From Vreelandella nigrificans (GTDB taxonomy: Bacteria > Pseudomonadota > Gammaproteobacteria > Pseudomonadales > Halomonadaceae): a stretch of 64,000 nt of DNA. Below are positions 21,796-30,625 of this stretch, one piece after another. The stretch is from NCBI RefSeq assembly GCF_002374315.1, contig NZ_NWUX01000003.1, positions 1 through 64,000 on the forward strand, in the 5' to 3' direction. The notes under the pieces were generated by a model. That model saw nothing but the letters and a program-made list of their open reading frames with translations, made no database searches and was not told the DNA's origin. Both the position numbers and the translations under genes were made by a program. Numbering within the stretch: position 1 is the first letter of the stretch; every line of letters starts with the position of its first letter.

Positions 21796-21825
21796 AAAAA
21801 AACGCCTCAGCAAACTGCCGAGGCG
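21796..21825 (-). terminator. Terminator after the YeeE/YedE gene
   Basis: Stem CGCCTC-x-GCA / TGC-x-GAGGCG with an AAC loop. The minus strand then reads TTTTTTT. It lies 43 bp beyond the stop of the leftward transporter gene. Confidence 0.85.
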
Positions 21826-21867
21826 CTAGATGTAAAACGTCTAAAACAGGCTTCTAAACAGAGTTGT

Positions 21868-23079
21868 TTAACAGCTCTTGGCCGTTGGCTGGCGCCCCTC
21901 CTGTCCATCAAAGAAAAACGGACGCAGTTTTACTCCGACCATGTTGCCTGCGAAGGCTGCCACCATCCACACCCAGCCATGCAGGCTGCCTGAGGCTATA
22001 CCGCTAAAGTAGGCGCCAATATTACAGCCAAACGCTAAACGCGCCCCGTACCCCAGTAAAATGCCACCAATAACTGCCGCCAGCACGGATTTAAACGGTA
22101 TACGAAAGTTAGGTGCAAAGCGGCCCGCTAAGCTTGCTGCTGCTAGAGCCCCTAACATAATGCCCACGTTCATCACCGTGGTAATGTCGCTCCATACACT
22201 GGCTTCTAACGCAGCGGCATTGCTAGGCGCCTGCCAATAGCCCCACTGGCTAACATCACCACCTACCAGCTCATAGCCTTTTGCACCCCACAGCGCAAAC
22301 GCCGAAGTAATGCCCCATGGGCGGCCCGCCAGCGCTAGCGTCGCGAAGTTCAACAGTGCCAACGCCACCGCACCAACCAACAGCGGCCAAGGGCCAGTCA
22401 GCCAACGCTCTACCCCTGGCTTATCAATCCTTGGCGCCTGCTCTAAATGACCGTGACGACGCTTTTCCATAATCACGGTAAAGATGGCAATCGCCACAAA
22501 CAACACCAAGCTAATACCGATACCGCCCCCTACCCCCGCCACATTAACAAGCGATACGGGCTGGAATGCAGGCAGGCTTTGCCACCACGCAAAATGTGCC
22601 GAACCAATCACAGAACCAACAATAAAGAACAACAACGTAATCAACATGCGGGCATTACCGCCCCCAGCCGTAAACAGGGTGCCCGAAGCGCAGCCACCAC
22701 CTAGCTGCATACCGATGCCAAAAATAAACGCACCAAACAGCACCGAGAGGCCAATGGGCGACACAAATCCTGACACTGGCGTACCAAATAGCGTACCCGC
22801 GCCAAGTGCGGGGAAAAACAGCACCACCGCAATGGCCAGCATAATCATCTGCGCACGCAGACCACGCCCTCGGCGTTCAGTAATAAATACTCGCCATGCA
22901 GCAGTAAAGCCAAATGCCGCGTGATACAGCACCATCCCAAGCAAGCCGCCAACAATCATCAGCAGGCCCGTATTGGCACTAAACACCACGCCGATCAGCA
23001 GCGCGCCCAGTACAATCGCTGCAGTAGCCAATAACGGCACGCGATGCTTCACGGGTGCCGTAGCAGAGATAGTCGCCAT
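21868..23079 (-). CDS. YeeE/YedE-family sulfur-compound transporter
   Basis: Polytopic membrane protein of the YeeE/YedE family (DUF395; thiosulfate transporter TsuA is the characterised member). Most of its 403 residues form about ten hydrophobic segments. The conserved cysteine motifs are GGGCASGTLF in the first half and FGCNIGAYFSGIASGSLHGW in the second; in TsuA such cysteines relay thiosulfate through the membrane. It is the two-repeat fused form. It lies downstream of a polar amino acid importer on the same strand but behind its own long leader, so joint regulation around sulfur supply is possible. Confidence 0.85.
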   Translation of the reverse strand: MATISATAPVKHRVPLLATAAIVLGALLIGVVFSANTGLLMIVGGLLGMVLYHAAFGFTAAWRVFITERRGRGLRAQMIMLAIAVVLFFPALGAGTLFGTPVSGFVSPIGLSVLFGAFIFGIGMQLGGGCASGTLFTAGGGNARMLITLLFFIVGSVIGSAHFAWWQSLPAFQPVSLVNVAGVGGGIGISLVLFVAIAIFTVIMEKRRHGHLEQAPRIDKPGVERWLTGPWPLLVGAVALALLNFATLALAGRPWGITSAFALWGAKGYELVGGDVSQWGYWQAPSNAAALEASVWSDITTVMNVGIMLGALAAASLAGRFAPNFRIPFKSVLAAVIGGILLGYGARLAFGCNIGAYFSGIASGSLHGWVWMVAAFAGNMVGVKLRPFFFDGQEGRQPTAKSC

Positions 23080-23097
23080 AGTTCACCTTTTAACAAC

Positions 23098-23130
23098 GCC
23101 AAAGCGCCTGCTAAAAGGCAGGCGCTTGGC
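23098..23130 (-). promoter_or_regulatory. Stable hairpin in the leader of the YeeE/YedE gene
   Basis: Inverted repeat AGCGCCTGC (23103-23111) / GCAGGCGCT (23118-23126), extended by GCC/GGC, 20-50 nt before the start codon. No U-tract follows, so it is more likely an mRNA structure (processing or stability) than a terminator. Confidence 0.5.
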
Positions 23131-23197
23131 TGAATGGGATAATCGTTAAAGCCTACCGCTAGTGGTAAAGAGCAGGAAATGCTTACTTTAGCAGTAT

Positions 23198-23217
23198 ATA
23201 TATCTTCAAAGAATATA
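23198..23217. promoter_or_regulatory. AT-rich palindrome upstream of the YeeE/YedE gene (candidate operator)
   Basis: ATATATCTTCAAAGAATATA is an imperfect palindrome with half-site ATAT(A/T)CTT. ArsR-type sulfur-sensing repressors often control YeeE/YedE genes through AT-rich inverted repeats. No such regulator is in the window, so the assignment is only suggestive. Confidence 0.4.
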
Positions 23218-23255
23218 GCAGAAAACAGGGCCACAACACGCCCATAGAGCATTGG

Positions 23256-24011
23256 TTAAGGCACTGTTTGCCCTGTGGGTGCTAGGATTTTGCGCAAAAA
23301 ATGGCGGGTCCTCTCATCTTTTGGCACGGTGAACAGTTCCTCTGGCGGGGCTTGCTCGACAATACCGCCCTGGTCCATGAATACAACTCGATCCGCCACT
23401 TCTCGGGCGAACTGCATTTCATGGGTCACTACAATCATCGTTTGATGCTCAAGGGCCAGCTGCTTCATAAGGCTCAGCACCTCTTCTACCCACTGCGGGT
23501 CAAGGGACGAGGTGGGCTCATCAAACAAAATTACATCAGCATTGGCGGCCATGGCGCGACCAATCCCTACGCGCTGCTGCTGTCCACCTGAGAGCGAAGC
23601 TGGATAGGCATCCGCTTTATCTGCAAGCCCAATGCGCTCCAGGATCTCTCGAGCCCGTGCATAGGCCTGAGCTTTCGGCAATTTATCCACCACAATCATG
23701 CCTTCGCTAATATTCTCCAACGCAGTTTTATTCGCGAACAGGCCATAGTTCTGAAATACGAACGCTGTGCGCCGACGCAGTGCCAGAATATCTGAGCGGG
23801 TAGCGCGCTGGGTATCAACACTCAGATTGCCGATTTTCAAACGACCAGAGTCAGGCTTTTCAAGAAAGTTAATACAGCGTAATAGCGTTGACTTACCCGT
23901 GCCAGAAGGGCCGATAATCACAATGATCTCGCCCTTCGAGAGGGTCAAGTCAATATCGCTAAAGACCACCTGATTACCAAAGCGCTTGGTGATACCTTGC
24001 AGCGAAATCAT
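23256..24011 (-). CDS. Polar amino acid ABC importer, ATP-binding protein
   Basis: ATPase of a polar-amino-acid uptake system (PAAT family; resembles cystine and glutamine importer ATPases). In this 251-residue protein the Walker A is GPSGTGKST, with Thr where GSGKST is usual, the Q-loop is FVFQNYGLF, the signature [14 protein letters not shown], Walker [14 protein letters not shown], and the switch His is in VVTHEM. The start overlaps the permease stop by four bases (ATGA). With the binding protein and single permease upstream it makes a complete importer; the cystine-type guess rests on general resemblance and the sulfur transporter nearby. Confidence 0.9.
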   Translation of the reverse strand: MISLQGITKRFGNQVVFSDIDLTLSKGEIIVIIGPSGTGKSTLLRCINFLEKPDSGRLKIGNLSVDTQRATRSDILALRRRTAFVFQNYGLFANKTALENISEGMIVVDKLPKAQAYARAREILERIGLADKADAYPASLSGGQQQRVGIGRAMAANADVILFDEPTSSLDPQWVEEVLSLMKQLALEHQTMIVVTHEMQFAREVADRVVFMDQGGIVEQAPPEELFTVPKDERTRHFLRKILAPTGQTVP

Positions 24012-24676
24012 CGTTGATAAGCCCTGTTAAGATAAATTTCTAAGCGACGTTGCCCCCAAGAGAGCACTTCTACGACAACCCAATAAATAAGCGCTACCAA
24101 CAAAAATGCTTCCAGGTAAAGGAAGCTGCCGGCGGCTTCTTTTTGCGTGGCCCCCATCAGCTCAGTCACCCCCAGTGTAAAGGCTAACGAGGTCGCTTTA
24201 ATCATATCGATGAAGTAATTCATTAGTGTTGGTGTTGCAACACGAGTCGCCTGAGGCAGAATAATCCGCCGCATCAGTTGCGACTGGGTCATACCGATAG
24301 AGAGCGCAGCTTCGGTTTGACTGCGATCAATGCCAACAATCGCAGCGCGAATCGACTCAGCCATGTAGGCAGAAAAGTGTAGTGTCAGCCCCAGCACTGC
24401 AGCAGTGACGCCTGTCATCGATATTAGCGCGCTGATCAACTGCGGTAAGCCGTAGTAGAACAGAAACAGCTGAACCAGCAGCGGTGTGCCGCGGAAAAAA
24501 GAGATAAATAGAAGCGCAAAACCGTTTAAGAACGGTACCTGCGATACGCGAACGACTGCTAGCAAGCACGCTAATATTAGCGCAAAGAACATGGCGATCG
24601 TCGCCATCTGGATGGTGAGCGGCAAGTAGCGCAGCAGAACCGGCAATAGCTCCCACATATACTCTAAATTAAGCAT
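24008..24676 (-). CDS. Polar amino acid ABC importer, permease
   Basis: Inner-membrane permease of the HisM/TcyB type; about five hydrophobic segments over 222 residues. The EAA loop that docks the ATPase reads [20 protein letters not shown]. One permease gene implies a homodimer. The frame is open a further seven codons to a TTG, but I take the ATG at 24674-24676 ([12 protein letters not shown]). It lies between the binding-protein gene and the ATPase gene, separated from the former by a strong hairpin. Confidence 0.9.
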   Translation of the reverse strand: MLNLEYMWELLPVLLRYLPLTIQMATIAMFFALILACLLAVVRVSQVPFLNGFALLFISFFRGTPLLVQLFLFYYGLPQLISALISMTGVTAAVLGLTLHFSAYMAESIRAAIVGIDRSQTEAALSIGMTQSQLMRRIILPQATRVATPTLMNYFIDMIKATSLAFTLGVTELMGATQKEAAGSFLYLEAFLLVALIYWVVVEVLSWGQRRLEIYLNRAYQR

Positions 24677-24698
24677 AGCAACATCGCTTATAAGCAAA

Positions 24699-24721
24699 CG
24701 GCCGTGGCATTGCCACGGCCG
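24699..24721 (-). terminator. Intercistronic hairpin after the binding-protein gene
   Basis: CGGCCGTGGC - ATT - GCCACGGCCG, a perfect 10-bp stem between the binding-protein and permease genes, with no T-run. Such hairpins often protect the upstream mRNA, so that binding protein is made in excess over the membrane components. Confidence 0.65.
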
Positions 24722-24744
24722 CAGAAAACGGATTTAGTCAGCCG

Positions 24745-25515
24745 TTACGGCTGAGTGATATCAATATTAAACCATTTTTCAGATATTTCGCGTAGCGTCC
24801 CATTTTCACGCAGCTCTGCCAGTGCCGCATCAACGCGATCGCGCTGTTCACGGCCCGCCTCGTCATCACGAAAAGGCAGCGCGTTCTCAATGGTCGAGAA
24901 GGGTTGGCCAGCCAGCTCTAACGGTAAACCACGTTCGCTGATTACCTGGGTAGCACTTACGCGATCCATGACAAACGCATCTACCCGGCCCAGTGCAACA
25001 TCTTGTTCAATGTTGGACTCATAAGTACGAATATCAATCTCATCTGCATGGGGCTGCTCACGCAGCAGCTGCTCGTAGTTCGAGCCTAAATTTACTGCAA
25101 CGCTTTTACCAGACAAATCCTCAACGCCGTAAATAGCATCGTTGCCTGCGCGCACTACCACCTGCGCCCCGTCATAAACATAAGGCGCCGTGAAGACATA
25201 CTTAGCCTCACGCTCTGGTGTGATGGTGATTTGATTGGCGATGGTATCGATACGCCCAGACTCAAGCATACCCGCTAGCCCCGAGAAGCTTGCGGTTACA
25301 AATTCAATCTCATCACCCGATAACTCACCCACCGCATTCAAGACATCAACTTCAAAGCCCTTTAGCTCATCGCGCTCGACAAACGTAAAGGGGAAGTAGC
25401 CACCAGACATACCAACTCGTAATGTATCGGCTTGAGCTGCCGCGGCAAACAGCCCACTAGCGACGCTTAAAGAAAGCGCAGCCAGGGTGAGATTAAGCTT
25501 GCGTGTCAGTAACAT
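24745..25515 (-). CDS. Polar amino acid ABC importer, periplasmic binding protein
   Basis: Solute-binding protein of the SBP_bac_3 family. In this 256-residue protein residues 1-29 are a Sec signal peptide ending AQA|D. The mature part has the family start LRVGMSGGYFPFTFV, the LKGFEVDVLNAVGE segment and SGLAGMLESGRIDTIANQITITPERE. GAGGAAA precedes the ATG. It is the first gene of a three-gene importer operon. The ligand cannot be read from the sequence; cystine or another polar amino acid is most likely. Confidence 0.9.
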   Translation of the reverse strand: MLLTRKLNLTLAALSLSVASGLFAAAAQADTLRVGMSGGYFPFTFVERDELKGFEVDVLNAVGELSGDEIEFVTASFSGLAGMLESGRIDTIANQITITPEREAKYVFTAPYVYDGAQVVVRAGNDAIYGVEDLSGKSVAVNLGSNYEQLLREQPHADEIDIRTYESNIEQDVALGRVDAFVMDRVSATQVISERGLPLELAGQPFSTIENALPFRDDEAGREQRDRVDAALAELRENGTLREISEKWFNIDITQP

Positions 25516-26135
25516 AAATTCGTTTCCTCATGGTCAGCATCAAACACTAATGAGTACTATTTTAACCTCAGTCAAATGACAAATAAAAGAATATAAAAAT
25601 TATTTTTTATGCGATTTGGAAATAAGAAATCATATTGATCTATGAAAGATAGCCCAAGCTGCTGATACGCGCTGCGAAGCCATACTTTCATACGTGAGTG
25701 TTCCGCAATACTCATAATGCTGCGAACGTTAGCTCCCGCCCAGAAACGAGAGTTATTGAAATCAATTTTTTGAGTCAGCTTGGCATGTAGTTTCGGCAGT
25801 TCAATCAGCGTTTCGTCCTGCGACTTGGCTTGCTAGAAGGTTCCAGACTGCTGGAAGCGCGCAAAGCTTCCAACGCGGCCATGGTTATGCACCACCATGC
25901 TCACCGCCCATAAAGTGAATCTTACCCATGCCTACTTCTCCGCTATGGCCCCTCTTAGCGAATCTAGCAAAAGCAGAAGGTACTTCATGAGCAAAGCGGC
26001 TAAACCTTGGCGTTACCTGCAATAACGGTTTTAAACCTAGTAGGTGTGGATAGTCGATAAGAACAAGCGCCACCAGCATCAAGAAGCCGCGAAAACTGCC
26101 GATAACATTGTTACACCCTACAGTGAGTGGCAGCC
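25516..26135. other. 620-bp region without a convincing gene; possible gene remnants
   Basis: This is the boundary between the amino acid importer and the sugar operon. I see no RNA gene and no complete protein gene. On the minus strand, a stretch of about 85 codons (roughly 25,575-25,835) is open, contains phrases such as LIELPKLHAKLTQKIDF, and has a stop at each end. A separate 65-codon frame is open at 25,885-26,082. Neither is recognisable. They could be decayed remains of a displaced gene. The promoter of the plus-strand sugar operon must lie here, but no consensus stands out. Confidence 0.45.
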
Positions 26136-27005
26136 ATGAAAGGTATCATTTTGGCGGGAGGTAGTGGCTCTAGGCTGTACCCCATCACTATGGGAGTGTC
26201 CAAACAGCTGCTGCCTATCTACGATAAACCAATGATCTATTATCCGCTGTCAGTGCTGATGCTGGCCGGTATTCAAGATATCTTGATCATTACCACACCA
26301 GACGATCAAACTAGCTTTAAACGCCTATTAGGCGATGGTAGCCAGTTCGGCATCAACCTGACCTATGCTCTACAGCCAAGACCAGAGGGGCTGGCACAAG
26401 CGTTTTTAATAGGCGCACAGTTCATTGGAAACGACAGCGTTTGCTTGATCCTGGGAGACAATATTTTTTATGGCCAAGGCTTTACACCCAAGTTACGCCA
26501 AGCATCACTGCATAAAAACGGAGCCACCGTTTTTGGCTACCAAGTAAAAGACCCGGAACGTTTTGGGGTCGTGGAATTTGATACCAGCAAACGTGCAGTC
26601 AGTTTAGAAGAAAAGCCTATAAAACCACGCTCTAACTACGCTGTTACGGGCCTCTATTTCTATGATAATGACGTCATCAACATTGCTAGGCAGGTGAAGC
26701 CCTCTAAGCGTGGTGAACTTGAAATCACCAGTATCAACCAAGCATATCTGGAGCGAGGCGACCTACACGTTGAGGTGCTTGGCCGAGGGTTTGCATGGCT
26801 GGATACAGGTACCCACGAGAGTTTGCTTGAAGCCGCCCAATTTGTAGAAACCATTGAGAAACGCCAAGGCTATAAGATCGCCTGCCTTGAAGAGATTGCT
26901 TTTAACCAGGGTTGGGTTAGCCAGGATGAAATCCTAGAGCATAGCCACAGTCTTAATAAAAACGGTTATGGCGCTTATATCAGACATTTAGTGAGAGAAT
27001 CATGA
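26136..27005 (+). CDS. rmlA: Glucose-1-phosphate thymidylyltransferase
   Basis: Makes dTDP-glucose from glucose 1-phosphate and dTTP, the entry point to dTDP-6-deoxysugars. In this 289-residue protein the nucleotidyl-transfer motif is [62 protein letters not shown] and [12 protein letters not shown] follow, all standard for RmlA. I start it at ATG 26136, where family similarity begins, not at the GTG three codons earlier. It is the first gene of an eleven-gene operon and overlaps the next gene by four bases. The usual partner rmlB (4,6-dehydratase) is not in the window, nor are rmlC/rmlD. Confidence 0.95.
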   Translation: MKGIILAGGSGSRLYPITMGVSKQLLPIYDKPMIYYPLSVLMLAGIQDILIITTPDDQTSFKRLLGDGSQFGINLTYALQPRPEGLAQAFLIGAQFIGNDSVCLILGDNIFYGQGFTPKLRQASLHKNGATVFGYQVKDPERFGVVEFDTSKRAVSLEEKPIKPRSNYAVTGLYFYDNDVINIARQVKPSKRGELEITSINQAYLERGDLHVEVLGRGFAWLDTGTHESLLEAAQFVETIEKRQGYKIACLEEIAFNQGWVSQDEILEHSHSLNKNGYGAYIRHLVRES

Positions 27006-28135
27006 GCGATAAGCCCATTTATGTTACAGAACCGTTTCTTCCACCATTAGAGGAGTTCATCCCGTATTTGGAGAAAATCTGGGAAAGTAAACGCCTCACG
27101 AATAATGGCCCCATGCACCAACAGCTGGAAGAAGCGCTGTGCGAGTATCTAGGTGTGCCTGAGATAGCGCTGTTCAATAACGGCACTATCGCGCTTCTTA
27201 CGGCCTTGCAAGCATTGAGAATCACCGGTGAAGTAATCACTACACCATTCTCATTCGTGGCGACAGCACATGCTCTGACCTGGAACGATATTACACCTGT
27301 ATTTGTCGATATAGACCCTAACACCTTCAATATTGACCCTAATAAAATCGAAGCGGCTATTACCCCACGGACCACGGCGATTATGCCTGTCCATTGCTAT
27401 GGTAACCCATGTGATGTGGATGCCATTCAGTCAATCGCTGACAAATATAATCTTAAGGTTATATATGATGCTGCCCACGCCTTTGGGGTTCAAGATGAAG
27501 GTGGTAGCGTTCTAAGGCATGGCGATTTGAGTGCTGTGAGCTTCCATGCCACTAAAGTTTTCAATACGTTTGAGGGTGGTGCAATTATCTGCCCGGATAA
27601 AAAAACGAAACAACATATCAATAATTTAAAAAACTTCGGTATAGTTGATGAGGTGACGGTTGTCGCAGCTGGCATAAATGGAAAAATGAGCGAGGTAAAT
27701 GCTGCATTTGGGTTGCTACAGCTCAAGTATATCGATAAAGCACTCGATGGCCGAAAGTTTGTCGATAGCTATTATAGAAGTACATTACATGAAGTTCCTG
27801 GGATCAGTTTTCTCACTCCGCTGGATCTGGAGAAACATAATTTCTCTTATTTCCCTATACTGGTAGAAGATGAGTATCCACTAAGTAGAAATGAGCTTTA
27901 CTTTTTATTAAAAGAAAACAATATTCATGGGCGGAGGTATTTCTACCCACTGATTAGTGAGGCCAGTACTTACCGACAGCAGTCTCACATTAACCCCAGC
28001 CCTGACATAGCTCTAAGAGTAGCCGACAAAGTACTGTGCTTACCTATTTATCCACATTTATCTATCGAAGAAATAGACAAAATTATCCAATTAATACGCC
28101 AACCGACTGCGGTAGCCTCATCTCATGAAACATAA
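27002..28135 (+). CDS. vioA: dTDP-4-amino-4,6-dideoxyglucose (viosamine) transaminase, VioA-like
   Basis: PLP enzyme of the DegT/DnrJ/EryC1 sugar-aminotransferase family; the likely reaction is dTDP-4-keto-6-deoxyglucose plus glutamate giving dTDP-viosamine. The 377 residues follow E. coli VioA very closely as I recall it: [59 protein letters not shown] with PLP-contacting D156, and [16 protein letters not shown] with the Schiff-base K185. It starts inside the rmlA stop (ATGA). The gene becomes noticeably more AT-rich in its second half. Product stereochemistry (Qui4N rather than another 4-amino sugar) is inferred from the resemblance. Confidence 0.85.
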   Translation: MSDKPIYVTEPFLPPLEEFIPYLEKIWESKRLTNNGPMHQQLEEALCEYLGVPEIALFNNGTIALLTALQALRITGEVITTPFSFVATAHALTWNDITPVFVDIDPNTFNIDPNKIEAAITPRTTAIMPVHCYGNPCDVDAIQSIADKYNLKVIYDAAHAFGVQDEGGSVLRHGDLSAVSFHATKVFNTFEGGAIICPDKKTKQHINNLKNFGIVDEVTVVAAGINGKMSEVNAAFGLLQLKYIDKALDGRKFVDSYYRSTLHEVPGISFLTPLDLEKHNFSYFPILVEDEYPLSRNELYFLLKENNIHGRRYFYPLISEASTYRQQSHINPSPDIALRVADKVLCLPIYPHLSIEEIDKIIQLIRQPTAVASSHET

Positions 28136-29285
28136 TCAACACTTGCCTGACGAATATTTTCAGCAGCCTCCGCAGCCTTTCAATAAGTTCTCAGAAAAAT
28201 CCATTCTGCAGAACTCCTTGGGTGGCACCCTATATATGCCCGGCACAAGAAAGATCATTGACAAGCTAATTCAAAAAGAGCTTCCTGAGCTAAAATCAAT
28301 GGTTATGTGCCTGGAAGACGCCGTACCGGAACAAGATCTAGAGCTCGCAGAAGAAAATATTATCTACCACCTGGAAAGTCTCTATGAGGCGATCCAGCAG
28401 GGCGATCTTACGATAGACGAGATCCCTCTTATTTTTATCAGAGCTCGTAATACAGAGCAGTTTCTAAATTTTTCAAACAAAATAACCAAGAAAACTGCTT
28501 ATGTACTAACAGGCTTTGTCTTTCCTAAGTTCTATAGTTATAACGCAAACATATATCTAGAGAAGCTTAAACAGATCAACCTGAAGCTCGACTCTAAACT
28601 GTACGCCATGCCTATTTTGGAAGGCAAGACAATCGCCTACCGTGAAAGCAGATCTAAAGAACTTGAAAAATTAAAACTCATTTTAGACCCTTACCAAGAG
28701 CAAATTCTTAATATTCGCATTGGTGGCACCGACTTTTCTTCACTATTTGGTGTACGCCGCAGCATGCACTCTACTGTCTATGACATCCTTCCTGTACGGG
28801 ATGCTATTTCGGACATTTTAAACTTTTTTAATCGTATGGAAGATAGCTATACGGTATCGGCTCCTGTGTGGGAATATTTTCTTGCTTACAAAAAAGATGA
28901 CCTTCTTAAATACATGCGTGATGACATTCACCGTTCGCTGCTAACCAAAGAGCCAATTCTTAACGATGCTATTGATGGGCTGCTCCGAGAAGTAGTGCAA
29001 GACAAAGCTAACGGGATGGTAGGAAAGACGGTCATTCACCCTTCTCACCTTAGATTTGTTAATGCCATGCAAGCTGTCACGCTGGAAGAGTACGAAGATG
29101 CAATACAAATACTGGAAACACATGGTGGTGTTATAAAAAGCCGAAATGGCAATAAAATGAACGAGATAGCACCACACCGCAATTGGGCCAAACGTATTAC
29201 GCTTAGAGCTCAAGCGTATGGCGTTATCAATGATGAAAGCGAGTATATGCGGCTTTTTCTTAGTCCTGTGGATAAACAACATTGA
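28125..29285 (+). CDS. CitE-like HpcH/HpaI-family C-C lyase
   Basis: A 386-residue TIM-barrel lyase of the HpcH/HpaI-citrate lyase beta (CitE) superfamily, of the longer kind seen next to ATP-grasp genes in some metabolite clusters. Motifs: SMVMCLEDAVPEQDLELAEE with an acidic pair, IFIRARNTEQF with the substrate Arg, FVFPKF, the MPILEGK Glu, IRIGGTDFSSLFG with the metal-binding Asp, and the C-terminal GKTVIHPSHLRFVNAM. Relatives cleave or form 2-hydroxyacyl thioesters (malyl-, citramalyl-, citryl-CoA) or free acids. The substrate here is unknown. It overlaps vioA by 11 bases, so the two are coupled. Confidence 0.8.
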   Translation: MKHNQHLPDEYFQQPPQPFNKFSEKSILQNSLGGTLYMPGTRKIIDKLIQKELPELKSMVMCLEDAVPEQDLELAEENIIYHLESLYEAIQQGDLTIDEIPLIFIRARNTEQFLNFSNKITKKTAYVLTGFVFPKFYSYNANIYLEKLKQINLKLDSKLYAMPILEGKTIAYRESRSKELEKLKLILDPYQEQILNIRIGGTDFSSLFGVRRSMHSTVYDILPVRDAISDILNFFNRMEDSYTVSAPVWEYFLAYKKDDLLKYMRDDIHRSLLTKEPILNDAIDGLLREVVQDKANGMVGKTVIHPSHLRFVNAMQAVTLEEYEDAIQILETHGGVIKSRNGNKMNEIAPHRNWAKRITLRAQAYGVINDESEYMRLFLSPVDKQH

Positions 29286-30625
29286 GTACTCAAACTGATC
29301 AGCTCGTTGACCTTCTGTACAGTACTAGCTTGCTCCCTTTAAGTGAGCAGCAACAGTACACTTGTCGCCTGCGACTGCTGGACTATATGGGAGTTACCTA
29401 TGCTGGTGCCAAGCTGCTCGAAAAAGAATTAGCCGCAAAATATCAGTTTTCCGGGGCAAACCACGGAAATTCCGCAATAGTAGGGACGCCTTGGTATACC
29501 TCGCCAGAAACAGCCTCATTAATGAATGGAATGAGTGCCCACGCTGCAGAGCTGGACGATGGCGAGCGTTACGGCATGGTGCATCCAGGTGCGCCGGTAA
29601 TATCGGCGGTGCTTGCCATTGTTCAGGCACGAAAACTAAACCTTGATGCGCTCTTGAAAGGCATTTATGTAGGCTACGAAGCCTCTATATTACTCGCTAG
29701 GCTGTTACAGCCTACGATGAAAGACAAGGGGTACCATGCAACCGGAACCTGCGGCAGTATTGGTGCAGCAATGGGGGTTGCAGCCGCCTGTGATTTTACT
29801 CGCCAACAAATGAAGTCTACTTTTTGTGCTGCAGTAACCAGCTCTTCCGGGATTCTGAAAGTAATTCGTGGCGCCTCCGAGCTGAAACCCTACAACGTAG
29901 GCCAAGCGGCGATGAACGGTGTGGCTGCTGCAGGTGTCGCTGCCATGAACCTAAACAGCCCTGAAGATGTATTGGAAGGGGAGCAAGGCTTTTTCTGCAT
30001 GATGACAGGAAATGCATCCCTGTCTATTGGTGACATTCAACCTGCAAATGCGGTGGAGCGCGTTTACATCAAGCCTTACGCAGCGTGTCGACATTGCCAT
30101 GGCCCCATTGAGGCTGTGCTAACGCTTCGTGAACATGGTGGTTTTTCCCTACAAGATATTGAGTCCATATCAATAACAACGCATCGGTATGCAGTTTACC
30201 TGCATGATCATGTCATCATCGAGGGTAGCGCTTCCGCCAAAATGAGCGTGCCTTATAGTGTAGCTGTTGCGCTTGTCACAGGCAGGGCGGGTATGCAGGA
30301 ATTTTCCGACACCAGTGTTACCGACCCTACTATCTTAGCGTTAACTCACAAGATACACATGCATGCAGATGAAGAGCTGACAGCGCTAGTGCCAGGAAAG
30401 CGAGCTGCTATTGTGGAAATCAGGACACATCAGGGAGATACGTTCACCGCCAGAGTAGATTTACCGAAAGGTGAACCTGAAAACCCGGTGAATGAGCAGG
30501 AGTTGATAGAAAAATTCTGCGACCTGGCTGTCTTTTCAGGGAAGGAGCAGGAAAAGGCTAAATGGGAAGCTCTTCAGATTCTTCAAGCAGAATGGCCTGC
30601 TGCGATCTTTAAAGGAAAAGCATAA
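29282..30625 (+). CDS. MmgE/PrpD-family protein
   Basis: A 447-residue all-alpha MmgE/PrpD-fold protein. Characterised relatives are 2-methylcitrate dehydratase, cis-aconitate decarboxylase and iminodisuccinate epimerase. Family segments: LLDYMGVTYAGAKLLE, MNGMSAHAAELDDGERYGMVHPGAPVISAVLA with the catalytic His-Asp region, TGTCGSIGAAMGVAAA, and KPYAACRHCHGPIEAVLTL. The start appears to be TTG at 29282, overlapping the previous stop (TTGA); no ATG lies near the conserved start. Being locked into this operon argues for a biosynthetic reaction on a small di- or tricarboxylate rather than propionate catabolism. Confidence 0.85.
   Translation: MSTQTDQLVDLLYSTSLLPLSEQQQYTCRLRLLDYMGVTYAGAKLLEKELAAKYQFSGANHGNSAIVGTPWYTSPETASLMNGMSAHAAELDDGERYGMVHPGAPVISAVLAIVQARKLNLDALLKGIYVGYEASILLARLLQPTMKDKGYHATGTCGSIGAAMGVAAACDFTRQQMKSTFCAAVTSSSGILKVIRGASELKPYNVGQAAMNGVAAAGVAAMNLNSPEDVLEGEQGFFCMMTGNASLSIGDIQPANAVERVYIKPYAACRHCHGPIEAVLTLREHGGFSLQDIESISITTHRYAVYLHDHVIIEGSASAKMSVPYSVAVALVTGRAGMQEFSDTSVTDPTILALTHKIHMHADEELTALVPGKRAAIVEIRTHQGDTFTARVDLPKGEPENPVNEQELIEKFCDLAVFSGKEQEKAKWEALQILQAEWPAAIFKGKA

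Noticed and set aside
25516..26135. Insertion sequence or transposase remnant at the island edge
   Set aside because: No terminal inverted repeats, target duplications or transposase motifs (DDE, HTH) could be identified.
29282..30625. Naming the MmgE/PrpD protein prpD (2-methylcitrate dehydratase)
   Set aside because: No prpB/prpC neighbours, and it is embedded in a sugar operon.
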